A DNA stretch of 64,000 nt from Puccinellia tenuiflora (lineage: Eukaryota; Streptophyta; Magnoliopsida; Poales; Poaceae), in NCBI GenBank assembly GCA_012064385.1, contig QRDG01000408.1, forward strand, positions 632,925 to 696,924, written 5' to 3'. Shown one piece after another: positions 1-9,956 of the stretch. Within the stretch, counting starts at the first letter, position 1; each line of letters begins with the position of its first letter. The position numbers and the translations under genes were made by a program. Below the pieces are notes generated by a model. That model searched no databases. It was not told the DNA's origin and worked only from the letters and a program-made list of their open reading frames with translations.

Positions 1-245
1 AAGTAGCTAAGTAATTGCGTAGACCTAGTTGAAATACTTACAACATGCTCGTAGTGGGCAATGTAGCTTCTTGATCCAGTGGTATGGTGCTGCTTCATAT
101 TTTCTCTGTTCTTTACATTCTTCATTACACATTTCCTGTATTAAGCAGGTGGGATCTAATTAGGTGATGCAAAAAATAAAATATGTATGAATTAAGTTGC
201 TAGCTGTAGGTGAAAGAATATGAATTAGGTACCTGGTAGTGGTCA

Positions 246-1504
246 TCAAACCATCTGTTCACAAGTTCCTTTCCAACTATTCTCGTCTACAGTACTTGGC
301 TTCATCAAATAAGCTTGCTCTGGAGTAAGCTTTTGAATCTTGGGCCAGTACACCTTCTTAAGCCTATAGCGTTGTTGTCGAACACTATTTTGTATCATTT
401 CTGTGCACACAGTTTTTTGCCACATCATCATTTGTGTCCATCACAACTTTTCCTGCAAAAGAGGGTTTGCATATGCACAAATTAGGTCGTAACCATGTTA
501 CAGTCTGAATAATATAGATGAAGAGAGTAGACTCACCGCAACTATTTTAATCGCAGAAGGAAACAGCATCTTGTAGACTCTTATCTTTGTCGTAAGCTTC
601 CAAGTGCGTTGCAAGGGGCATCTTAATCGCTGCAGATGTGTATACCAACCTCAGAGCTTAGTTTTGCTGCATGTAGAGGATTTTTGGGTCTCTCACGCCT
701 GCAGTGAAGTCATTTGCATTTTATTGCCACCATTTTTTTGTCCATTCATGGAGTGAATGCCCGTGGTAGGTCTCCGTCCAAGTCTTTCTGCTTTGACTTG
801 ACAGAGACTGACAATGCATCTAAATTCAGACAGAAAATAGGTTAAACTTGTCCAAATATTAGCAAATAAGTACAAGTAGAACAGGTAAAGTATCCATGGT
901 CGTACCTTTGGCGTTGGAACGGAACTAGTTGGTTGTCAGCAGGTGATGAGTTGCTGCATCAAAGTACGAATCTGCGTCGTAGGTGTGGTTTGCTCTTCAA
1001 CGTTGGCGTCTTCTGTCATCGTAGGCGTATCTGAGGCTGCAGGTTCAGTGAAAGGCAGGTACTCTTGATCTTGTTGAAATGGTGGATGAAGGTGCTACTA
1101 TCTGTTTGACACGCTTATTATGTGCTGCAGATGCCGTTTCATCCACTGCCTATGTGATAATGCATGAAGACATAAGTATGAATGCAGTACCACTACCATG
1201 AATCAGATAACCAATTTGCGAATTAATAAACATGTTAGACCTGAGAACGGCCGCTTGATGCATTGCGCTCGTCATCTGTATGCAAATCATCATCTTCGTT
1301 GGCAAGGTCTTCATCATCTGGTTCATATGCAGGGTCAGCTTCCTTGTCTTGAGGTTCTGGCTCCTTTTTCTTCGTCATTAATCCCGCCTTGTGGCCGACC
1401 ATACACGAAGGTACGTGCAACCTCTCTGAAATCTTGTGGATTAAGACCTCCAGCAAGAAATTTGGCTTCCATGGCTTGTGTAGACGAGTTGCATTTTCCT
1501 CCAT
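246..1504 (-). pseudogene. decayed second gene (Transposase_24 / En-Spm ORF2 type) of CACTA-1
   Basis: Several minus-strand coding blocks match, in order, the exons of the intact second gene of the CACTA element at 28.9-31.8 kb. The block at 1235-1504 has the start region and the acidic YEPDDED stretch (compare YEPNDDEADD in the intact copy). The block near 560-750 has GNKMQM followed by a segment parallel to the intact GNKMKIDF exon. The block at 246-431 has the conserved RQQRYRLKK motif, matching RQQRYRLKRDY in the intact copy. Stops and missing splice continuity between blocks suggest that the gene is dead. The exons encoding the C-terminal coiled coil lie beyond the window start. The family assignment rests on similarity to the intact copy and on knowledge of plant En/Spm proteins. 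Confidence 0.65.
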
Positions 1505-1599
1505 TTGTTTTCTCCTTTCTAACTCTATTGTAGTTAGTACCCTCTTTTTGTTTAGGCAGCTGAAAAAAGAAGGAAAATATTTGTGTGTATTAGCGTGAT

Positions 1600-2736
1600 G
1601 GAATTCGTGACCGCAAATTCAGAATTATGTGGTACGTTCCATAAATAATGAAGTGGCCTAATTTAAGTATACATGACAAGTTTGTTTTTCACGTAAATGT
1701 TGCAGATCTCAGCGAGTATATGATTTCCCGTAAGTAATGGACATAACAATATATGATCTCATTCATCTAACTTAAAAGTTCATGCAATGTTTCAGATCTA
1801 AGATTGATAATATGGCAGATCCTCTTCTGTAGTACATGAAGATATAACGTGAAGAATTCCTTTTCTTAAACCCTAGATGCGATCGTGGTAAGAACAAAAA
1901 TCAAATGTTCGTAGAACCCTAGATGTGATCATGTAAATTAGTACACCGTACGTAAACCTAAAATTCTAGTCTAACTATTGAATGATCGATCTAGTACGTA
2001 CTGAAATGTGGGATAGATTTATCACCTTGGCGTTTGTGATTGACCTTCTTCGGCGTAGATTTGGGCGGATCGCGAGCCTTGGGTGGTTTCCGGTGACCGG
2101 TCATGGCGGCCGCCGGATAGCCTGCCGGAGCGAGGGTACGAACTGCCGGCGGAGAGAGTGGATCTGGCGAGGTAGAGAGCGATGAGGGAGGGAATGAATT
2201 TGTACGTGCGAATTAAGAGGGAACGGAATTAAGGGGTTGGGTAGCACGATGTATTTATAGTATCGCGGGCGAAAAAAATGAGTTGCGTGCGGTGGGGAAA
2301 AGTGGAGGGAACGAAATTTTCCCAAAGTTAGGAGGGAAGTTCGACTACCGGGTCAGAAGTGGGGGAAAAATTAATATTTGAGCGTAGGTTACATGTTTTA
2401 ATTATTTAATGTCGTATATAATCGCTTTTAATGATTTGAATCATTAAAAGTTTAAAACTATATATGTCCCTACAATCATGTTAGTAATCCGGGACAACCA
2501 AATTGCACATGTTTCGTTTGATTCATATTTATGTGTCGAAGTTCCATCTATGAGTTCATATTGTTAAAAAATTTATGGTGAAACCTTGGGTTATGACATG
2601 AACGAACACCAAAAGTTGCAAGTAAATTTGGGGCTTCAAAATTCTTGTCTCATAAACAAAGATTGTTTGCTTGGTGTACTATGTACATAACTCACCTTCA
2701 ACCTCAATGATTATAGAGATGTCTCACATATATATG
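1600..2736. other. CACTA-1 internal non-coding leader
   Basis: No gene is supported here. A GC-rich stretch around 2060-2180 and the sequence near 2290-2330 (short runs such as AGTGGAGGGAA) resemble the leader upstream of the second gene in the inner CACTA (about 32.3-32.75 kb). This is therefore probably the promoter or leader of the decayed second gene. 2400-2736 is AT-rich and featureless. Confidence 0.4.
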
Positions 2737-5700
2737 TAAAAGGCTAGAAAATCATTTAAATGAATCAAAATTGGACAAAATGGTTCAAGGAAGTTGAATG
2801 AGGAGGTGAAACTTTTTGTGTGTGCTTGGATAGCCCTAATAACTTGTTATGGTCATTTGACAAAAAAATTTACCTAGTTAAGGTGGCCCAACCATTTTTT
2901 GTAAGAAAAAGGCTAGAAAATCATTTGAATGAATCAAAATTGGACTAAATGGTTCAAGGAAGATGAATGAAAAGAGGTGAAACTTTGTGTTTGTGCTTAC
3001 ATAGCCCTAATAACATGTCATTGTCATTCCCAATAGTTTTTACCATGTTTTAGGTGTCCCTACCATTATTTTTGAAATAAAAGGTTAGAAAATCATTTGA
3101 ATGACTCAAAATTGGACAAAATGGTTCAAGGAAGTTGAATGAGGAGGTGAAACTTTTTGTGTGTGCTTGGATAGTGTAGATAACTTGTTATGGTCATTGA
3201 AAATATTTTTTACCAACTATAGGTGTACCTACCATTATTTTTGAAAGAAAAGGTTAGAAAATCATTTGAATGAATCAAAATTGGACAAAATGGTTCAAGG
3301 AAGTTGAATGAGGAGGTGAAACTTTTTGTGTGTGCTTGGATAGTCTAGATAACTTGTTATGGTCATTGAAAATATTTTTTACCAACTATAGGTGTCCATA
3401 CCATAATTTTTGAAAGAAAAGGTTAGAAAATCATTTAAATGAATCAAAATTGGACAAAATGGTTCAAGGAAGTTGAATGAGGAGGTGAAACTTTTTTGTG
3501 TGTGCTTGGATAGCCCTAATAACTTGTTATGGTCATTTGACAAAAAAATTTACCTAGTTAAGGTGGCCCAACCATTTTTTGTAAGAAAAAGGCTAGAAAA
3601 TCATTTGAATGAATCAAAATTGGACTAAATGGTTCAAGGAAGATGAATGAAAAGAGGTGAAACTTTGTGTTTGTGCTTACATAGCCCTAATAACATGTCA
3701 TGGTCATTCCCAATAGTTTTTACCATGTTTAAGGTGTCCCTACCATTATTTTTTGAAATAAAAGGTTAGAAAATCATTTGAATGAATCAAAATTGGACAA
3801 AATGGTTCAAGGAAGTTGAATGAGGAGGTGAAACTTTTTTGTGTGTGCTTGGATAGTCTAGATAACTTGTTATGGTCATTGAAAATATTTTTTACCAACT
3901 ATAGGTGTCCCTACCATAATTTTTGAAAGAAAAGGTTAGAAAATCATTTAAATGAATCAAAATTGGACAAAATGGTTCAAGGAAGTTGAATGAGGAGGTG
4001 AAACTTTTTTGTGTGTGCTTGGATAGCCCTAATAACTTGTTATGGTCATTTGACAAAAAAATTTACCTAGTTAAGGTGGCCCAACCATTTTTGTTAGAAA
4101 AAGGCTAGAAAATCATTTGAATGATGAATCAAAATTGGACTAAATGGTTCAAGGAAGATGAATGAAAAGAGGTGAAACTTTGTGTTTGTGCTTACATAGC
4201 CCTAATAACATGTCATGGTCATTCCCAATAGTTTTTACCATGTTTTAGGTGTCCCTACCATTATTTTTGAAATAAAAGGTTAGAAAATCATTTGAATGAA
4301 TCAAAATTGGACAAAACGGTTCAAGGAAGTTGAATGAGGAGGTGAAACTTTTTTGTGTGTGCTTGGATAGTCTAGATAACTTGTTATGGTCATTGAAAAT
4401 ATTTTTTACCAACTATAGGTGTCCCTACCATAATTTTTGAAAGAAAAGGTTAGAAAATCATTTAAATGAATCAAAATTGGACAAAATGGTTCAAGGAAGT
4501 TGAATGAGGAGGTGAAACTTTTTGTGTGTGCTTGGATAGCCCTAATAACTTGTTATGGTCATTTGACAAAAAAATTTACCTAGTTAAGGTGGCCCAACCA
4601 TTTTTTGTAAGAAAAAGGCTAGAAAATCATTTGAATGAATCAAAATTGGACTAAATGGTTCAAGGAAGATGAATGAAAAGAGGTGAAACTTTGTGTTTGT
4701 GCTTACATAGCCCTAATAACATGTCATGGTCATTCCAATAGTTTTTACCATGTTTCAGGTGTCCCTACCATTATTTTTTGAAATAAAAGGTTAGAAAATC
4801 ATTTGAATGAATCAAAATTGGACAAAATGGTTCAAGGAAGTTGAATGAGGAGGTGAAACTTTTTTGTGTGTGCTTGGATAGTCTAGATAACTTGTTATGG
4901 TCATTGAAAATATTTTTTACCAACTATAGGTGTCCCTACCATAATTTTTGAAAGAAAAGGTTAGAAAATCATTTAAATGAATCAAAATTGGACAAAATGG
5001 TTCAAGGAAGTTGAATGAGGAGGTGAAACTTTTTGTGTGTGCTTGGATAGCCCTAATAACTTGTTATGGTCATTTGACAAAAAATTTACCTAGTTAAGGT
5101 GGCCCAACCAGTTTTTGTAAGAAAAAGGCTAGAAAATCATTTGAATGAATCAAAATTGGACTAAATGGTTCAAGGAAGATGAATGAAAAGAGGTGAAACT
5201 TTGTGTTTGTGCTTACATAGCCCTAATAACATGTCATGGTCATTCCCAATAGTTTTTTACCATGTTTTTGGTGTCCCTACCATTATTTTTGAAAGAAAAG
5301 GTTAGAAAATCATTTGAATGAATCAAAATTGGACAAAATGGTTCAAGGAAGTTGAATGAGGAGGTGAAACTTTTTGTGTGTGCTTGGATAGTGTAGATAA
5401 CTTGTTATGGTCATTGAAAATATTTTTTACCAATTATAGGTGTCCCTACCATTATTTTTGAAAGAAAAGGTTAGAAAATAATTTGAATGAATCAAAATTG
5501 GACAAAATGGTTCAAGGAAGTTGAATGAGGAGGTGAAACTTTTTGTGTGTGCTTGGATAGTCTAGATAACTTGTTATGGTCATTGAAAATATTTTTTACC
5601 AACTATAGGTGTCCCTACCATAATTTTTGAAAGAAAAGGTTAGAAAATCATTTAAATGAATCAAAATTGGACAAAATGGTTCAAGAAAGTTTAATGAGGA

Positions 5701-7266
5701 GGTGAAACTTTTTTGTGTGTGCTTGGATAGCCCTAATAACTTGTTATGGTCATTTGAGAAAAAAATTTACCTAGTTAAGGTGGCAACCATTTTTTGTAAG
5801 AAAAAGGCTAGAAAATCATTTGAATGAATCAAAATTGGACTAAATGGTTCAAGGAAGATGAATGAAAAGAGGTGAAACTTTGTGTTTGTGGTTACATAGC
5901 CCTAATAACATGTCATGGTCATTCCCAATAGTTTTTACCATGTTTTAGGTGTCCCTACCATTATTTTTCAAAGAAAAGGTTAGAAAATCATTTGAATGAA
6001 TCAAAATTGGACAAAATGGTTCAAGGAAGTTGAATGAGGAGGTGAAACTTTTTTGTGTGAGCTTGGATAGTGTAGATAACTTGTTATGGTCATTGAAAAT
6101 ATTTTTTACCAATTATAGGTGTCCCTACCATTATTTTTGAAAGAAAAGGTTAGAAAATCATTTGAATGAATCAGAATTGGACAAAATGGTTCAAGGAAGT
6201 TGAATGAGGAGGTGAAACTTTTTGTGTGTGCTTGGATAGTCTAGATAACTTGTTATGGTCATTGAAAATATTTTTTACCAACTATAGGTGTCCCTACCAT
6301 AATTTTTGAAACAAAAGGTTAGAAAATCATTTAAATGAATCAAAATTGGACAAAATGGTTCAAGGATGTTGAATGAGGAGGTGAAACTTTTTTGTGTGTG
6401 CTTGGATAGCCCTAATAACTTGTTATGGTCATTTGACAAAAAAATTTACATAGTTAAGGTGGCCCAACCATTTTTTGTAAGAAAAAGGCTAGAAAATCAT
6501 TTGAATGAATCAAAATTGGACTAAATGGTTCAAGGAAGATGAATGAAAAGAGGTGAAACTTTGTGTTTGTGCTTACATAGCCCTAATAACATGTCATGGT
6601 CATTCCCAATAGTTTTTTACCATGTTTTAGGTGTCCCTACCATTATTTTTGAAAGAAAAGGTTAGAAAATCATTTGAATGAATCAAAATTGGACAAAATG
6701 GTTCAAGGAAGTTGAATGAGGAGGTGAAACTTTTTGTGTGTGCTTGGATAGTCTAGATAACTTGTTATGGTCATTGAAAATATTTTTTACCAACTATAGG
6801 TGTCCCTACCATAATTTTTGAAAGAAAAGGTTAGAAAATCATTTAAATGAATCAAAATTGGACAAAATGGTTCAAGGAAGTTGAATGAGGAGGTGAAACT
6901 TTTTTGTGTGTGCTTGGATAGCCCTAATAACTTGTTATGGTCATTTGACAAAAAAAATTACCTAGTTAAGGTGGCCCAACCATTTTTTGTAAGAAAAAGG
7001 CTAGAAAATCATTTGAATGAATCAAAATTGGACTAAATGGTTCAAGGAAGATGAATGAAAAGAGGTGAAACTTTGTGTTTGTGCTTACATAGCCCTAATA
7101 ACATGTCATGGTCATTCCCAATAGTTTTTACCATGTTTTAGGTGTCCCTACCATTATTTTTGAAATAAAAGGTTAGAAAATCATTTGAATGACTCAAAAT
7201 TGGACAAATGGTTCAAGGAAGTTGAATGAGGAGGTGAAACTTTTTGTGTGTGCTTGGATAGTGTAG
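2737..7266. repeat. satellite-like tandem array of ~170-bp monomers with higher-order structure
   Basis: About 27 monomers, each starting with a core like AGAAAATCATTTGAATGAAT, recur every ~167-176 bp. Three main monomer types can be told apart by eye. A carries GGACTAAATGG and ends in CCATGTTTTAGGTGTCCC. B carries GTCTAGATAACTTG, with variant B' reading GTGTAGATAACTTG. C carries AAATCATTTAAATG and GTTAAGGTGGCCCAACC. They follow a higher-order pattern of A-B-C trimers (~510 bp) and A-B'-B-C tetramers (~680 bp). From 2921 onward the unit sizes read about 4-3-3-3-4-4-3, then a partial unit. No open frame runs through the array. The last B' monomer is cut at about 7266, where unrelated sequence starts. 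Confidence 0.9.
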
Positions 7267-8634
7267 ATGTAACAGCCCAGATTTGGTACCCTAAAATACG
7301 GGCCAAATTTTCACTTTTGTGTTGCATTGCATCATGGCATACATACTTAAAATTGCTAAATATGGAAATAAAGCAACACCTAAAGATGAAGACAAAGGAA
7401 GCAAAACCCTTCCTCACAATTTTCCAAACTAAATGCATTTGCCAAAATGGCCAAACCAAATGCAAAGCTCAAGGTGGCCAAATACCTTATTCTTGAACTT
7501 CCAAATTGTTTAGGAAGTTCCCAATTTGCTTCTTATCCCCAATTCTCAATTTCCAAGTTTTGTCAAATGAGAAATGAAATGAGGGAAGCCAAACTTCCAA
7601 AAACTCTTTACTTCTTGAAATGCAAACTATGGTGTAACCCTTGTCATGGCAAGTGACCATATGGCCTAGCAAGTTCAACTAAGTTCAACCACTATTCAAG
7701 AAACCAAATGGCTTTGTCTCCAATGTCGTTTGCTTTTTGTCGAAACTTCAATTGTGGTTCCAGGCACTTCCTAATTGTGAATCATGTTGTGATGCCCTAA
7801 AAATCCAAAGGAAAATATGGGGAGCTTCCTATTCTGGTTGGGAGCATCCCTAAATTTTTCTGTAATTTTTGGACTTGTGTAAAATGCTTTTCAAAACCTG
7901 GCCTTTTTCTGCCAAATTCTGTTCATCCGGAATGACCCGGAAATTTCCGGATCTATTCCGGGCCAGTCGGAATTTTCCGGACCCATCCGGAAAATTCCGG
8001 ACGAAGCACAGTGACGATGGACACTGGCGCCATGCCGCCACCTCCTCCGCACCCATGCTGCACGCCGCCGTGGCAAATGGAGGGCTAAGGAGCCTGTGAC
8101 CGTGTTCACCTGCCCCGCGCTCCTCTCTCCTCCTCGTCCCTCCTCTTTTTCCGGATCGTGACGGCCCCCTATCTCTCCCTTCCCGAGCTCCCTTGCCGCC
8201 GTAGCTTGCCGAGCTCGCCGCCATCGCTCCGGTGCTCCCCGTTCCGATCGAAGCGGACAGGAAGCTGCGCCTCGTCGACCTCCCCCTCCTAGACCAAGGA
8301 ATCGAGCCGGGAGGCCCGGAGCCGACGGAATCGTCCTCGACATTGCCGCACCCGGCCGAGCTCCGCCGGCTCGTTTTCGTCGCCGTCGACCTACCCCTCT
8401 CCGTACCGACCGCACCAACGAGCTTACGGGTGAGGCTCGCGTCTTTTGCTTCTTTCCCCCTTCCCTCTCCCTCTCGTGAGTGCTCGCGCCGCGCACACCC
8501 GCCGCCGCCGTCGTTTTCTGCCCAGAACCGAGCCGTCCGGAATCGCCCGGATTATTCCGGATCGATTCCGGGTAACTCGGAAAATTCCGGACCTTTCCGG
8601 CCGAATTCCGGAACACCAACCGAAGGTTTTGGAG
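7267..8634. other. GC-rich segment inserted into or replacing the CACTA-1 tnp2 gene; LTR-like start
   Basis: The segment begins sharply after a truncated satellite monomer with TGTAACAGCCC, an LTR-like start. It ends sharply just before the tnp2 fragment resumes (after the codons for HVKSYNR on the minus strand). The centre is very GC-rich. Two ~75-bp clusters of CCGGAA/TTCCGG motifs (about 7927-8001 and 8537-8612) resemble each other and lie about 610 bp apart. No target-site duplication flanks the block (GTAGA at the left is not repeated at the right), so a complete solo LTR is not demonstrated. Long open frames across it (for example 342 codons on the minus strand) are chance frames in GC-rich DNA that run into the real tnp2 piece. 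Confidence 0.4.
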
Positions 8635-8639
8635 GTCAC

Positions 8640-9149
8640 CTCGGTTGTATGATTTCACATGAAGTAGCCTTATAATGAAGGCCAACCTAGTGAAAGTGTC
8701 ACATCCCTCATGAAGCTCCTTCTTTGCTTCTTCTACTAATTTTGCATACAAATTTCGGTTACTAGGACCTTGATCTCTAGACTTGTGCATATCATGTACT
8801 AGATCAGATGCGTCGTCAACATAATTATCTTCAGCTTCTTCCTCAAAATCAGCATCGTCGTCGCTTTGATACGAACCATCATGGGTACTACACTGAAATC
8901 TTCCCCATGAAAAATCCACCTAGTATAAGTAATGGACATACCTCTGCAATTCACATGACGCTCAACCTCAACTTGATCCTGCTGTATCAGATTAAGGCAG
9001 TCAATGCATGGGCATAATATTGGTTCATCAGAGCCCAATCTTTCTCCATTACGCCCCCCTTTTTCTCGCACAAACTCCATAAACTCACTAACACCTTTCA
9101 TGTAGAGAGGTGTCATCTTTTTCCCCTGAGTTATCCAACTGCGATCCAT
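8640..9149 (-). pseudogene. 5' fragment of CACTA-1 tnp2 transposase (transposase-associated domain)
   Basis: The minus-strand frame starts MDRSWITQGKK and continues through CPCIDCLNL and TYTRWIFHGE. This parallels the start of the intact TNP2 at 38.7 kb (MDRSWIHGTRF, CPCRNCLNL, TYTRWIFHGE), the cysteine-containing transposase-associated domain. A frameshift near 8900 moves the reading to a second frame, which continues through an acidic stretch and LYAKLVEEAKKELHEGC to LLHVKSYNR, and there the homology stops. Everything downstream in the family (the tnp2 catalytic core and the C-terminal domains) is absent, so the gene cannot make transposase. The start codon chosen is the one conserved with the intact copy. 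Confidence 0.8.
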
Positions 9150-9729
9150 CACCTACAATTCATCGCAATGTCCACCAGAATATATCTTAAGAACGAAAAT
9201 AATTTGAATTGCAGATAGATCTAGTCCCAAACAAATTACAAGAAACTCACCGCTACTGCGCCTACAAACGTGATCCCCCAATGTATGTGGTTGACTCGTC
9301 GGTGACCACGATCGTGTACGATGATCACCAGATCGCCTCGACGATGACCATGGACTGCTCGCCCCGACCTGTCCCGTAGCACGCGATCTGATCGAGAAAA
9401 GACAGTACGATCTATATCTATACATAGTCATAAGAGTCCTAACCGGACACAATTACAAATTTGCGTGCGATGGAATATAACTACAAAAATAACTAATACG
9501 ATTGCTAAGACAACAACACACGATTATCCCAGCGGTACCACCTTGCGCGCGCATTACATACGTCGCGGGTTCGACATGCGTAAGACCCAAATTTTTACCA
9601 ATAATTCCTTTATCTGACAAGTGGGGTCCGCACTGTACAAACCTAACTGCTGGGTCCCACAATGTATAACAATATTTAAAATAGCACAAATTCTTCCTAT
9701 TAAACCTGACTAGTGGGTCTAGCACGAAA

Positions 9730-9956
9730 TTCAGTGACAGTTTATAACAACCACTGTCTCAATTTTGTCATCTATTCTAATGCCCAGCTCCGCCGGTTAA
9801 TCCATGACATTTTGCCATGACAAAATAAGCATTTGTCATTAATTATTGTACATCCGTGACAAAATAACTAATTTGTCATCGATCAAGCCGGATCAATGAC
9901 GGTTTGGAACTTTGTCATCAGGCGTTTTGTCATTAAAAGTCATTTCTCTTGTAGTG
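9730..9956. repeat. CACTA-1 right subterminal repeats and terminal inverted repeat
   Basis: TTTGTCAT or ATGACAAA motifs recur many times in both orientations up to the CTTGTAGTG terminus at 9956. Short subterminal motifs of this sort are known binding sites for the second transposon protein in En/Spm elements; that role here is inferred. 9153-9730, between the tnp2 start and these repeats, is leader DNA without a supported gene. Confidence 0.75.

Larger units (their letters stand above)
1..9956 (-). mobile_element. CACTA-1: right part of a degenerate CACTA (En/Spm) DNA transposon
   Basis: The right terminus is visible as the reverse complement of CACTACAAGAGAAATGAC ending at 9956. It is preceded by about 200 bp rich in short subterminal motifs (TTTGTCAT and ATGACAAA in both orientations), as is typical of CACTA ends. 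Inside, on the minus strand, are the start of a tnp2-type transposase gene and exons of a Transposase_24-type second gene, in the same order as in the complete CACTA element at 28-41 kb. Between them, the bulk of tnp2 is missing and is replaced by a GC-rich segment and a long tandem array. The left end lies outside the window, so no target-site duplication can be tested; the 3 bp just outside the right end are GCT. The interruption of a gypsy gag frame at 9957 shows that the element landed in a retrotransposon. Confidence 0.85.

Noticed and set aside
2737..7266. Regular ~170-bp repeats as a possible centromeric satellite locus
   Set aside because: The array lies within CACTA-1 between its gene remnants and is only 4.5 kb; there is no evidence here of centromere identity.
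7267..8634. Complete solo LTR
   Set aside because: The left end resembles an LTR start, but no 5-bp target duplication or clear CA end was found at the right border.
7891..8919. 342-codon minus-strand ORF
   Set aside because: Only its first ~90 codons are tnp2 sequence; the rest is a chance open frame through GC-rich inserted DNA with CCGGAA motifs.
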